A stretch of 64,000 bases of DNA, from the NCBI RefSeq assembly GCF_029227915.1, contig NC_079881.1:19755501-19819500 (forward strand). Direction: 5' to 3'. The notes below the pieces were generated by a model, which saw only the letters and a program-made list of their open reading frames with translations, ran no database searches and was not told the DNA's origin. Origin of the DNA: Hydractinia symbiolongicarpus. Lineage: Eukaryota; Cnidaria; Hydrozoa; Anthoathecata; Hydractiniidae. The translations under genes and the position numbers were made by a program. Below, piece by piece: positions 35,501 through 47,634 of this stretch. How positions within the stretch are numbered: the first letter of the stretch is position 1; each line of letters begins with the position of its first letter.

Positions 35501-38500
35501 TTTAACAGTTTCACACAATCAAATTTTCGCGTATTAGTTGATAGGAATATTATAAGCGTACTCGACCTTTTTCGCTGCACCTAGGCGCAAAAGGTTGTTG
35601 TATATAAAACAGACTTCAGTTGAATTATGCTGGAGTTGCTTAAAAAGGTCTCTTAAACTTAACATGGCAGAAACTTTGCTGAACAATTTCCAGATGATCT
35701 AAAAGGCATGCTAAATATTACCAGGGGTTATTATTGTTATTTCTTCTTCCATAATACCAATTCCGGTAAAAATCAGGGAAAAACGGAGCTGATCTATAAA
35801 CGAATATAAACGATTATCTCAGGAAGAACGAGAAAATTTTGAGCATTGTCCAAATAAACATGGCTATTTATTTGATACGTGTTTATTTTCTAGGTACACG
35901 TTCAAACTAACTTTCACTGACGAAGGAGAAGTTATAGAAGATCAAGTTCTTGTGAAGATCATATCGGACGTAGATATACAACTCGTCGTGGCCGTACAAC
36001 AGCATGAACTTACTGTTGTTGAGCCGATCGTCTTTACTGCAAAGATTTCGGGGAATTTGAAAACATTTACGTACGAGTGGCGGTGCTATAACTCATTCGG
36101 TAAGTGACCGTACTCATAATAATACGCGTTCGATAAGTTATTCTAGGCTACGTTTTGACAGTTGTTAGAAAAAGTTGAGAAAGCTGATTTACAAAAATAA
36201 CGTTTTTTTTAATAGATCCAAGACAAGCTAACATCAAGCATGTCCCACCTGGTAAAACAGTAACAGTGACGAATGATGAAAAAACACATCAAATCCGTTC
36301 ATTTGATATGCACTACACGGGCAAAATTGGTCCGGGCTATCATTTAACGTGTAAGTGCGAGGTGGAGATGAATGGGAAATCAATAAAAGCCAGTGATAAA
36401 ATCCGTATGTTTTTTCCCATTCAAAATGCAGAATTGAGCGTGTCACCAACCTTCGGTTCGCCTTCTGAGACCATCTTCAGATTTCGTACCTATCATTGGA
36501 CAGCATTTGAGTCTAACCAACCATTATTGTTCCGATTTGGTTACACTAAAAAAGATGGAGATGTGTTTCTCACTGGTTGGAGCACAAAGAACAGCGTAGG
36601 TGGAGTGCGTCTTCCTGGTACGCCTGAAGAAGCAAAGACGGTCTTCGTGGAGATGATTAATGCCGAGCACATGATTACAAGAGTCGAGAATAGCATCGAA
36701 TTAAAAGCCTTAAAAATGTCGAAGGCTGTTCTTGAAGCGGAACTGATTAATCGAACCCACAAATTTGTCAACAGGGATCAATTCAAAGCATCAATGTACC
36801 TGGATAATTATGTCACTACTAACGGCTTAGCTAACTTACCAATGGAGAACCTCACAGACGCAGACATGCAAACCCATTTTATACAGTACATCAGTTTATT
36901 TATGAAGACGCCAGCAACATTCGCCACGACGGAAAATGTAGTTCACTTAACGGAAACTTTTATGAACAAATCAAAGGGAAAAGTTTTTGAAGGTGTTTTT
37001 AATAAGACTATCGAGTTGATTCACTTTTTGACCGACGACAATTTCCCTCTGGTTGAGAAAAAGGCGTCAATACACAAAGTAAGTTGAATTTTAGGGTATT
37101 CTATTGTGACGATGTTTTTTTCCAAACATTTATCATGTAAACAAAAGGCTGTCGGTTAAAAAATACCGACGTTCCGGTTGATTAAAAATGTCGGTCTCAT
37201 CGGTGAAAAACTCGTTAAAAATACTGATCATATTGGGGAAAAATTCGTTAGTTAAAAGTATTTCTCCGTTGGGTTAATAACGGTTAATAATAATCGTTAG
37301 TTTGAAAATTGAAAGTAAAAAAAAATAAAGGTTTACGAATTTAGTGTAAAAAAATATTAAAATTTAGGGCTTTTGACATTATATACGTCTATACGCCAAT
37401 CAATTTTTCTCGAAAAAGAGTAGCTACACGGGAATTGATTTTCGCGCGAAATCTCTGTGCTAAATTTCTCGCGCTAACGAACTTTTTTCTCACGCGAATG
37501 CTTGAGAACTACTAATAGCCGTACAATCATATTTTCTTTAGGTTAAAGGCCTTCTCGTGACAATCAACAGTTTCTTGGAGCAACCTGCATACCGCGACAG
37601 AATTAAACCACTAAAAGATGCCCTGCTAAAAAAGTTTAGCCAGTATATATGTAGTGCTATTGACGTGCCAAGCATATTGAATGATTTCTTTGAGACCAAA
37701 AACAAGTTTTTAAATCTAAAAGTCAAAGAGGAGAAGTTTCTATCAGATGTATCATCAACTGTGCTGACTTTGAGCAATAATTTCACTGATACATATACCT
37801 CGTGGGCTTGTTCAAGTACGAATTCAAAATGCAATGGTTTGTGTATAAGCGAAGTCTGGTATGAGCGTGCAATGTTCGACTCTTACAGTAACTTTTCGAA
37901 AGAATGGCAGCTAGTAACAGATGTGTATCACGTGAGACTGTACAAGCCAAACCCTCCTCACGTGGAGATTGACACAACTCAAACAAGTGAAAATTATGAC
38001 ATCATTTTACCTGCTACTGATGCCGATCTTACTTTCGATGACACTATACAGGTTTGGTTGATGTTTGTTTATTTATTTGTCTGTCTGTTTTTTCGTTTGT
38101 TTAATTTGTTTTTTAGTTATTCGTTTGAATTGTCGTTTAAGTGTTCGTTTTCGTATGTGCTCGTTGAGATGCTCGTTTAAATTCTTGGTTGCGTGTACTT
38201 TACTTCGAATAGTCGTTAAAATGTTCGTTTGCGAATTCGTTCGTTAGTATACTTGTTTATATGTTCGTTTGTGTATATTTTATTTCGAATAGTCGTTTAA
38301 ATTTTCGTTTGCTTTAACTGTCGTTAAAATGTTCGTTTAAATTCTCGTTTGCATATACTTCATTTCGAATAGTTGTTTAAGTGTTCGTTTGCGTATGCTC
38401 TCGTTAAAATGTTCCTTTAAATTCTCGTTTGCATCTATATTAAAATACCCGTATACGTCTGTCCGTTACGCAAAATGGTAGCTTAGCTGCGCAAGTAGCG

Positions 38501-41500
38501 ATACGTACGCAATGCGGCATAAAAAGGACGGGCTAACCCGTTGATTGTTCCACGGGCTAATGACTAGTATATTTTATTTCGAATAGTCGTTTAAGTGTTC
38601 GTTTGCGAATGCGCTCGTTAGTATACTTGTTAATAAGTTTGTTTGTGTATACTTTATTTCGAATAGTCATTTAAGTGTTCGTAAAAAAACGCACTAGTTT
38701 AAGATATCTTCTAAGGATTTATCTATTTTTTTTATGTCAGTGTCAAATTCTGGATCCTGAAACGGGTGGCTATGACAACATGACATGCGACAGCACAAAG
38801 CTTGTATTAAATAAAAATGGCGACAAAGAGATACATTGTAACTGTCAGAAGTTGGGAAAGGTCGCAGCGTTTAAACATGTCATTGAAATTATAACTACGA
38901 CGGAGCTACCCTATAAAGGTGACGTTTTGTGTTTTGTTTTTTAAAAGTAATACAGTGTCTACAAAAAACACCTGTTTATTAAGGTGTCATAGTTCCGTAT
39001 TATTTTTTGTCTTTTTTTTATTATTCTAATTTTTGGAGTCAAAAAAAAACGTCGCGCAATTCATTTATTTCATAGAGACGGACTCGTTACAAACTTTTAT
39101 TTAAAATCAAGACCTATAAAAAAATAGCGAGATTTAGGACATAATATAAAATATTGAATGCAGTTCATAAAGCGAGCAGTAATTTAGAACTGCACAGACT
39201 TTTTGAAGAATCGGAAGCTTAGATCCTATTAAAAAAAGAAAACAATTTCGTTATTTTTTAGCATTTAAGGGTCTAGTTTTCCAGTTAACTTGCTAAGGAC
39301 TGCAGGACTGTGCTTGTTTATATTTTGTTAAAAGACAAATAAACAACGTTTATTATTATTATATTTTATATTTATATTATATTTTTTTCGGGTTGGTCTG
39401 CTAATCAAGGACGCTAAGAATTGTAATATGAAGCGCCTTTCTTTCATTTGTTGCAAAACTGACTTTTAGCTTGTTCAAATACTTTAGGAAATCTTTCATA
39501 TATTTTGGGCCAAAAAATTGCTTTTAAAACGTTTTTTAATCTCCTATCCTAAATTCCACACAACTTCTGTAGCTTAAATGAATATTTCGCATGGCATTAG
39601 TAACTGTTCTATTAGTAACTGAAGAGGCTATCCTTAACCTCGTCCTCAGGGTCTTGTGGCCCCTGAGCCGTTATTACGGAGTGGCCACAACTTATCAACA
39701 AGGCAAAATGCCCTGGGAACGAGGTTGGTTATCCTTAGTAAATAATAGTAATAATATTAATCTACGGAAATTGTTTTTCCTAATGTGTTGTTACGCATTT
39801 AGGAGAAAACATAAGCGTAAGCTTGTACTTCTACGCTCCGAAGTCTGTCTGCATATTTCCAAACAAGTACAAGTTCTTTGAGAAAAAGCTACGTACTGGA
39901 TTGGCGAGAGAATTCAGAATCTCTGAAGATCGAATAACATTTTTTAAGTGTCAGTTAGGCAGCATCATCATACCAGTACATATCACTGACGGAGAGCCGA
40001 ATACAAGAGCAAAAAGGAATTATAATTTGAAATATGAAGTGCTTGAATTCATTAGAAAAGAGGAATTCTCCGTGACAATGAAGTCTGGTACCTACCCAAT
40101 GTTTAACGTTAACAAAACCACTCCCAAACCTCCACCTCCTACAATCCCACCTATTGGTGAGGTGGACACAGAATGGTATCCTATCGGTATTGCGATTGCT
40201 GTCGTGTTGTTGTGCTTTTTCTGTGAGTTTGTGTTTTTATAGTTCTTCTTTATTCGCATAATTTACGCGCACATTAATTGTCGCACACTCGCGCAAGCTG
40301 TTACGATATGCGCGAAAGTTGGTACAGCTACTGCGCGCAAATGGAGTACGTGCGAAATTAATTTGGTTGAAAATCTTTTTTTCCGTTGGAAGCATATATA
40401 AATGAAAATGAAAATTTTTAAATAAGAATTTTTTGCGCGAAAAATATAATTTGCAAAAATTATTCCCTTTTTTTTTCTTGCTACGCGAAAATCAATGTAA
40501 TGTGCTCGAAAATTGGTAAAATAAATTAATTACGACAAGATTACGTTTTATAGATGTTTTATCGTAGCTTCATTTACCCTTGTATTTTAACTTTAGTATG
40601 TGCCGTCACGACTTGGATGGTTCACACACGCTTACTTAAAAACAAAGTGTTTAACAGCGTAAACAGTAATGTACGTGAGGAACTGACTGATGCGGAAGAG
40701 TTAGAACTTGCTGATACTAAAGCCAGAGAAAAAAAGATGGTCAGTATTTTAGAAGGTAAGTGTCCTTTAAAACTTTAAAACAACACCAATATTTGTGCGA
40801 GCTCTTAATAAGTTTCATGCAGAAACTGGGAAAATTCGCAAAATATTTGTATTTTGCTAACGTTAAATTTTGCTAATTACTTAAGACAGAATAAGAAAAA
40901 ACTTACGAATTAGGCTGGTGGTTAAGCTTAGTGTTTCCCTAACTTTAAATTGCACTTTATTTTAAAGAAATTCACCTGTTTCTAGTCGGGACATTTTTCT
41001 AGCAACTTCTTCGTGTGCTCCGCATTGCGACATTTACAGCTAGCCTAAGATTGGAAAATAACGGGTTTCACAGACTCTTCTTGTAGAAAGAAATATGTTA
41101 TTGAAGAGGTGAAACATATTTGAATAACATTGGTCATGTGATATAATACTGAGAACATATACACGACTTTTTCGCCGTCTTCAATATCAAAGAGCGGAAA
41201 GGCGCTGGAGATGAGGTTGAATACATATAGAGTCAAAACTTAACTGTGTGATAAAAGCTGCAAAGTGCTATAGTGAATTTTAAGATCTATATGAGTGCTC
41301 TACCAGGCTACAGCATCTTAAAGCTGATGCACTTTTATTAAAATTGTTAGTCGAGCCAGGGATTACTAAGAAAGTTTTATTTTTCTCGTAAAAACTTGCA
41401 TTTTTTTTCTAACCACGAAATATTTGTCGTATTTTACTGCGCGGTCTTTTCTCATAAAAACCCTGCATTTTTTTTCTAACCACGAAATATTTGTCTTATT

Positions 41501-42110
41501 TTTACTACGCGGTCTTTTCTCATAAAAACCCTGCATTTTTTTTCTAACCACGAAATATTTGTCGTATTTTTACTGCGCAGTTTTTTTCAACGGCTCACCA
41601 AACGACACAATTTCAATTTTTCACCGTGCATTTTTTATTGCAAATAGACCTCGTTTGTTGTTCGTATATTTTTTAGCTTCTAATCATAATCATTTCCTCT
41701 TCGCCTGCGTGATTAGATTTCTTCTCGTGCGCTGGTTTCTGATTCTCACTACTTTGTTTTTATGTGTAGAGGACGCTGGAGATATGGTCGACGGCGTGAA
41801 TGCAAGCGCAACGTCGTTATCAAGAAACAAAAAGAAACGAAACAACATCCATCCAGTTACAGATTCGAACGCGTTTGCCTTAGACGGATCAATCACGCGC
41901 GAATCTGCAAGACTAGATTCTCCACGCTTAGCCTTGGATGACTCAAGCGATGAGGAAACTCCACCTTCAAATGATGGCAGCACCGCTGGGTTGTTTTTGG
42001 CGTCATCGAATGCGTCGATGCGACAAAACAAATTTGAAGATAGTAATGAACCTGCTGCAGCCAGCGCTGACATAAAGAATGAGAATGAACATGAGAGCAC
42101 AAGTGTATAA
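32493..42110 (+). CDS. REJ-like single-pass membrane receptor
   Basis: Exons are 32493-32564, 33457-34850, 35894-36099, 36216-37078, 37542-38051, 38741-38918, 39803-40222, 40597-40755 and 41770-42110 (4143 nt, 1380 aa, all phases closing). Start at 32493 (alternatives 32517, 32526) gives a signal peptide ending FVFAFFTQ. Residues 166-260 are Ser/Thr/Pro/Ala-rich (mucin-like). REJ/PKD-like features follow: W before a strand, FTWSCMDDSGNPC, a predicted LEGSFVLGTVYTFKLTF spanning exons 2-3, FTYEWRCYNSFGD. Residues about 1031-1050 show a GPS-like C...C-x-C without the HL/T cleavage triad. About 150 aa, a Pro run and WYPIGIAIAVVLLCFF (TM about 1201-1222) lead to an acidic, Ser-rich 158-aa tail. 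REJ proteins act in fertilisation and, as polycystins, in mechanosensation; no polycystin channel is encoded here, so the role is open (adhesion or egg-coat binding are guesses). Confidence 0.88.
38100..38690 (+). repeat. Degenerate minisatellite in REJ intron 5
   Basis: Irregular repeats of TTATTTCGAATAGTCGTTTA and GTTCGTTTGCGTATAC-type units fill most of intron 5. They are interrupted by a copy of the CCCGTGG repeat family at 38436-38575. Confidence 0.8.
38436..38575 (-). repeat. CCCGTGG-family repeat, reversed copy
   Basis: Contains TACCCGTATACGTCTGTCCG, TACGCAAAATGGTAGCTTAG and ACGGGCTAATGACTAGTATA. It is the reverse of the units at 45774-46364 and resembles 52005-52420 without the microsatellite expansion. 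Confidence 0.85.
39634..39728. repeat. MITE-like element, AACCTCG...CGAGGTT ends
   Basis: In REJ intron 6. The ends TAACCTCGTCCTCAGG and CCCTGGGAACGAGGTT are inverted repeats of the same family as 3669-3730 and 57069-57165. Confidence 0.75.
41391..41590 (+). repeat. Minisatellite in REJ intron 8, about 67-bp unit
   Basis: Three units, each with TGCATTTTTTTTCTAACCAC then GAAATATTTGTCGTATTTTT and GCGCGGTCTTTTCTCAT, starting near 41397, 41464 and 41532. Confidence 0.9.
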
Positions 42111-43924
42111 ATATACCACACGGATTTTATTTGATTTTGTATCATCCAGAAAAATCGAGGCAAGGCAAAAATCTTCAACGCCCGACGAGGTTAAAAAAAA
42201 TAGATAATATATGTACGATGAAAAGAGATAAAAAATACTTATTGAATATGTTTTGAAATTGTAATCTTAGGATTAATATTAGCATTATTAGCACCGACGA
42301 ATGGAATTTTCATATTAATTTTTCAGCATTAATTTTTTTCTTTATGGTGGTGTTTAAAAAACTCTTAAATCGGCGAGGGTTGATAGCTCCTTGTCTTTTT
42401 ATAGACCTGTGTCGTTGATGTTGATTCAAAATGTGAAAAACAATAAGAAACATGAAAAAAAAAGGATTTGTAATTTTGTTGAAATTTGTAAATAAAAACA
42501 GAAATATAGCATTGCATTGAGTTTGTACCAGATGTTGCTACATTCCATGACCCGATATGAATAGTGTTTACCCTATTTATTCTGGGCTGATAAAATAAAC
42601 CTACCACTGTTTAAAGGAGAGGCGAACTGCTGAATAAAAGTTTATGATGACAGTGTAGATTTTTGAAGACCAGACTGACTGGCTTGGTTGTTCCATAATA
42701 ATCAATTTACATGTTGCAACTGCTATAACAAAAAAAATGTCGAAATAAAAACTAAGAATGTTTTGATATTGAAAATATTCGTAGAGTTATAAAAATTTGA
42801 TGTTTTCACTTAAGAACGGTAAATTTTTAAAAACTTGCAGAACGACAACACACTAGACCCAAAATCTAAAAGTCTGTCAAAAATATTAGTTTTGTTTACA
42901 TCTTTGTGAGTGCTGAATTATTTATAACTAGTCGATAAATCCCGTGGAAAAATCCATTGAGGCAGGATAAAATTGAAAAATAACCGTCATATGAATTTTG
43001 CTGACGTCAGCAACTCATCTGCAAAAAAAATTAGAACCTTGTTTTTACGTTGCCTCTATTGTGTAGACCTTAAAGCGCTGATCAAGAAAATGTATGTAAT
43101 CACGTGGTTTTGACAAACGGTTGCAGAAATATTAGGTTTTGTGATGACGTCATCAACCCGTCCATTCCGAAACGGATTCGGGGACTTAGGTTTGGAAAAC
43201 TTACCCAAAGTTTAAACGAAAGTTATGAAATGCTGTTTTTACTATGTGCGTAAAGTATTCTTGGTTATCTAAAGTCAAAGATCTTATTCTTGATACATCG
43301 AAAAGCTACTTATTTTCACATATAAAATGAAAATTCTGTGAAAATATTGTTAGGGAGATATATAGATACTTAGTTATGAAGTATATTTATTTATTATCAA
43401 AAAGTAGTTATTTAAGGATTAAGATAACTATAATTTTTTTCTCTTCCTTAAAATGTATTTTCTGGCTGGCAGAAACTATTTTTTTTGTTCGCCTCTCCTT
43501 TAAAAAGATGCTGTATGCCGAACGTTCCTGTTAAATCTCATTTTAATGATTTATCTCTTCCACAGTGTTTTACAAAAAAAATCAAGGTAGATATGTTTTT
43601 TTTATCACTGGAGTAACTTTTTGTGATATATCAGATAACTCTGGTTCTTGCATTGCAAATATTAGCAAATAGGAAAGAGTGTGTTACACAACCCAAACAT
43701 GGTAACATTTTATTTAGACGCTATCTGACTTATTTCAATCATGACACTTTTTTTAAATATTTTTTGCACATGTATCGTTGTCAAAATTACTATCCTGTCA
43801 AATATGGTTTATTGGCGTTCTCGAAAATAGCTTAAATCAGGAACTCATAAACTGTCATAAAAGTTGAATTTTTTTAGCTTACCAATTTTCTAGTCATTTT
43901 TTAATTTTCACTGAAGTTATATAA
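42111..43924. other. Intergenic after REJ gene
   Basis: Should contain the REJ 3' UTR; AATAAA hexamers occur near 42491 and 42593. A dispersed repeat lies at 42968-43222. No further gene seen. Confidence 0.45.
42968..43222 (+). repeat. Dispersed GACGTCATC repeat, forward copy
   Basis: Carries GCTGACGTCAGC and GATGACGTCATC palindromes, CCCGTCCATTCCGAAACGG and TTGGAAAACTTACCCAAAG. It shares order and sequence with 55662-55870 and, reversed, with 10655-10960. Confidence 0.75.
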
Positions 43925-43959
43925 ATTTTTTTAGGCTGATCTCGTTTTCCTATATTTTG

Positions 43960-44205
43960 TGAGATTCACCATATTAAATCCTTTGTTTAGGGTCAAGATA
44001 TTTTGCGAGATCCGCCATATTGAATTTTTTCTTAAGGATCAAGATATTTTGCAAGATCTGCCATATTGAATCCTTTGTTTAAGGTCCCCATGTTGACTCC
44101 TTGGTTAAGGGTCAAAATATTTTTTAAAATCCGCCATATTGAATCCGTTGTTTAAGGTCCAGATATATTGCAAGATCAGCCATATTGAATCCTTTGTTAT
44201 CAATC
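43960..44205 (+). repeat. Minisatellite, 46-bp unit
   Basis: CCATATTGAATCCTTTGTTT followed by AAGGTCAAGATATTTTGC recurs, with CCATATT (or CCATGTT) at 43969, 44015, 44061, 44088, 44134 and 44180. The spacing is 46 except for one shortened 27-bp unit. Confidence 0.88.
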
Positions 44206-44379
44206 CTTTGCTTAAGTCAAGTGAGTTGTCAAGATATTAAAAGTTGGTGTTAAGCAATCTTGATTAAGGAGTCGGAAACACCCGGCATAAATATAACAAT
44301 AGCGTTCATTTTGACGGCAATATTTTTATTAAAAATATTATTATTAAAAAACAAAACAAAAAGATTTTGTTGGAATCGG

Positions 44380-44818
44380 TTGCTACTTCAACTTTCGTAA
44401 TGTTTTGTTTATTGGTTCAGCAGTTACTTCTTTAAAGTTTATTTTGATATCTCTTTTTTTCCATCCATCTTCCAACAAACTTGTTAAATCTCCAGGCAGT
44501 GCTTTTTTTGGTGTTTTGTGTTTTGGAATCGATCACTAGCTTATCTAGTTCATGCTCATCCAAATCAGAATTTTGGCTAGAAAATAACACACCAAAATCA
44601 ATTTCTTTTTATTGTCCTGATATGATATTTGCTGCTAATGATGTTTCTCGCCAGATTGTTTTGTCTTGTTTTTGGTCTCCGAGAAAAAAAAATTTTCGAT
44701 TTTCGATTGAATAAAACAGACATCCTATTGTGGTTTGCAGGCTGATAACAACATTACAACCCTGAAAGCGGGCTGTAAATCCATTATCGGCAACATTTTT
44801 TGAACGCAACAAAAACAT
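44380..44818 (-). pseudogene. Decayed recombinase-like (DUF3504/Crypton-like) fragment
   Basis: On the minus strand one frame gives ATTIGCLFYSIENRKFFFLG-like sequence with ARFQGCNVVISLQ, a stop, then NSDLDEHELDKLVIDSKTQN and TKKSTAWRFNKFVGRWMEK. A shifted frame continues VTAEPINKTLRKLK. The NTKKSTAW...F...W/L-EK pattern followed by a nearby L-x-K-x-L resembles N-terminal regions of DUF3504/tyrosine-recombinase-derived proteins. The match is from memory and weak. The frameshift and stop make it a relic. Confidence 0.35.
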
Positions 44819-45164
44819 AGGGCTGATAATTTAAATTAACGCCCGCGTCTGTTATATTTACGCGCAATAAAGTTGTGATATTATCCAGAGAATGCCCCTT
44901 AAATGAGTTATAATAATCACGATTAGTTTTTAATGATATGATTTCAAAAATCTTATATTGCATGTTGTTTTCGAGTATATAGTTTAAGTAAATGTTGGAA
45001 TAAAACGAACGTTTATGCTCAAATTAGACAAGACAATCTACTATTTACACAATTTTATCTTTGAACACCACGCGTAGACTGTGTGTTAACCCTGCCAGAA
45101 AATAAATCCTTAAGAGAAAATTACATGCAGAAAATGCTCTCAGAAAGCAGAAAATAATAATTTT
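44819..45164. other. Intergenic, nothing recognised
   Basis: AT-rich; no motif or repeat noticed. Confidence 0.35.
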
Positions 45165-45360
45165 GTGTGCAGTAGGTTTCTCTTAAAGTTGAACATGAGC
45201 TGTGGTTGTCTAATATTAATCTTGTTTGTAGCTGGCTTTTTGAAGTTGAACACGAGCTGTGGTTGTCTAATAATAATTATGTGTGTAGTTGGCTTCTTAT
45301 AGTTGAACATGAGCTGTGGTTGTCTAATATTAATCTTATTTGTAGCTGGCTTCTTAAAAT
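45165..45360 (+). repeat. Minisatellite, 57-bp unit, about 3.3 copies
   Basis: GTTGAACATGAGCTGTGGTT starts units at 45188, 45245 and 45302, with a partial unit before. As 57 is divisible by three, one frame stays open (45206-45388); this is a by-product of the repeat. Confidence 0.92.
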
Positions 45361-45661
45361 TAAATTTGAATGTTTAAGCGAAAGTTAATAGAACGAATTT
45401 TTTTGAAATTCTTTCTCCTGCCACAACTTTCAGCTTATTTATTGATTGCTGACATTCTCTTTGCATCAAATATTATCAGCTGCCTAACGACATGCGAATA
45501 TGGAATATAGAATGCAAATATAGGAAAAAATATATAAAAACCTCTAAAGTTTAAGCTTTTATTCTTTTTTGTCCATTTAATCTCTCCTAGATTTAACATA
45601 ATTTAGATATAGAAAAAAGGAAAATCGCACAACAAAATTTGTCTCCAGAAGTTAATTAGCG

Positions 45662-45773
45662 ATAATCTTGGGCCCAAAAGCTAAGAATAAAGACATTAAT
45701 GGGAAATTAATTTTAGCTTCCCCTCTTCCCCCTCAAAGCTCCCCGTAATGGTAATCTATCTATCTATATAACA
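45662..45773 (+). repeat. Unique-type flank X, inverted partner at 52421-52529
   Basis: From ATAATCTTGGGCCCAAAAGC to GGTAATCTATCTATCTAT. Its reverse complement occurs at 52421-52529 next to the reversed CCCGTGG repeat, so the inverted duplication extends beyond the mobile repeat itself. Confidence 0.88.
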
Positions 45774-46364
45774 TACTAGTCGTTAGCCCGTGGAAAATCC
45801 ACGGGTTCGCCCGTCCTTTTTATACCGCATTGCGTGCTTCTCGCTATTGCGCAGCTAAGCTACCATTTTGCGTGACAGACAGACAGACGTATACGGGTAT
45901 TATAATATAGACTAGTCGTTGCCCGTGGAAACATCCACGGGTTCGCCCGTCCATTGTATTTACCCGTCGCAACAAAGTGGATAAAAATATGTCGCATTTG
46001 ATATTCGTGTTTCCGTAACATGATTTTCTAACTCAGCGGGGGGTCCGCGCAGAGACAGACAGACGACGGCTATTATTATAGAGACTAGTCGTTAGCCCGT
46101 GGAGAATCCACGGTCTCGCCCGTCGCAGCTAAGCTACCATTTTGCGTGACAGACAGACAGACGTATACGGGCATTATAATATAGATAGTCGTTAGCCCGT
46201 GGAAAAATCCACGGGTTCGCCCGTCCTTTAAATTCACTTGTTGCAACAAAGTGGACAAAAATATATCGCATTTGGTATTGGTGCGCATTATAAAAATTTC
46301 GTGATTGCGTTACGGGACGCGGCTCTCGCGGATACACAGACAGACGACGGCTATTATTAAAGAG
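45774..46364 (+). repeat. Head-to-tail array of CCCGTGG repeats, two alternating types
   Basis: Units start TAGTCGTTAGCCCGTGG at about 45774, 45911, 46084 and 46185. All share a head hairpin (CCCGTGGAAAATCCACGGG or a variant). Units 1 and 3 have an interior with CGCAGCTAAGCTACC and end ACGGGTATTATAATATAG. Units 2 and 4 have CAACAAAGTGGA(T/C)AAAAAT and end GACGACGGCTATTATTA. GACAGACAGAC precedes each tail. A similar tail without the head is at 47389-47500. Helitron-like origin is possible but not shown. Confidence 0.85.
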
Positions 46365-47500
46365 AAGCCGAGAAACCCGGCGTCGAAACGCCGGGTTAAG
46401 CCACAAGTAAAGGTGTGATCCGGCATTGAACACTCTGTGGAGCGCTTAATAAGAGCTGTAAACTGTCCCGCAGATCAGGTGGAGCGCTTTAGTACAGGTA
46501 TACAGTATGTCGTTAATCATTTGAAGCGCATACACCATTATAGTGTGCGACTGTAACATACTTTTCAAAAAATAACTTTCCCGCAACGATAACTGATATA
46601 AAAACAGAGTTTACAAAGTGTTGTTACTCCATCATAGCAAAAACAATCGTCAATTTTATTTCATTTTGCAGAATAACTTTTTGCGCAAGTTAAAAAATTA
46701 ATCGTGACACTGGGCTGAGCGCTTAGTACAGTTAAACCGTGTTGCACAGCGTATAGGAATAATACCCTTTTAAAAAAAACTTTCTCGCAGACACAGGGCT
46801 GAGCGGTTAGTCCAGGCGTGATTCCCAAGAAAGTTTAAAAATTAATTGTCACAGTGGTGGGCTGACCTTAGTATATACAGGTAAACGGTGTTGCACATGC
46901 CCATAGGCGTAACAGCCTTTTACAAAAAACAGTCTGTTTTTAACACTGGGCTAACCGCTTAGTACAGTTAAACACAGTTGAACAGGCGCATAAGGCTCTT
47001 ATACCAAAGGCTCTTATACCAAACAGAATAGCAATAAGTGAGGCTCTAGCTAGCTAGTAGCTATAGCTAGCTAATCTTCGTTCCTAGCCAAACATCCTAA
47101 AACTGGTGCGTTTAAGATCTGTACGTGGCTAAAAAACGTGACAATATATTTATCCTAACATTGAAAACAAACAGAAAACAAATATTACAAATATATAAGG
47201 CTTTTAGAAGATAAAAAAGTCAAACAGGCCTACAAACCTCACACACTGACCACAAACACGACCATTATCAAAATGGCCTTCGTTCCGCGAAGATCTTGGA
47301 TTCTTTCTGGTCGCGAAAATCTTGTTTTTTTTTTAAAGAATCAGGCGTTGTGAATGGTGTTCCACGCGCGAGCGGTCAAAACAAAGTCAATAAAAATATA
47401 TCGCATTTGGTATCGGCGCGTAATTTACAAAATTTCGTGTTTCCGTTACGGGACGCATCTTTCGCGGACAGACAGACAAAATACGGCTATTATTAAAGAG
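46365..47500. repeat. Hairpin and diverged TGAGCGCTTAGTAC repeats
   Basis: A perfect hairpin AACCCGGCGT/ACGCCGGGTT lies at 46376-46399. It is followed by loosely spaced related blocks (GTGGAGCGCTTAATA, GGGCTGAGCGCTTAGTACAG, GGGCTGAGCGGTTAGTCCAG, GGGCTAACCGCTTAGTACAG) between about 46430 and 46970. A headless tail of the CCCGTGG family ends at 47500. No gene seen. Confidence 0.6.
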
Positions 47501-47634
47501 ATGTTATACTTCATGCCGTTCTTTGGATACGAAAATGATTTGGTTATTCTTAAAAAAAACGCATTTATACATCGGGTTTTCTGCGATAATTTATCAAAGA
47601 TTATCTTCTTTGCGCTTCTAAATTCTGTTTCCTT
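47501..47634 (+). repeat. Inverted-repeat arm Y (partner 51871-52004)
   Basis: From ATGTTATACTTCATGCCGTT to AAATTCTGTTTCCTT. The reverse complement is found at 51871-52004 with few differences. Confidence 0.92.

Noticed and set aside
40554-40596. ATG at 40554 as a separate gene start before REJ exon 8
   Set aside because: The acceptor at 40596 joins in frame and completes the transmembrane helix, so this is intron.
41559-41769. Extended frame upstream of the last REJ exon
   Set aside because: It runs through the intron 8 minisatellite; the acceptor at 41769 and phase show that only 41770-42110 is coding.
45206-45388. 60-codon repetitive open frame
   Set aside because: Open only because the 57-bp repeat is a multiple of three; no start context or domain.
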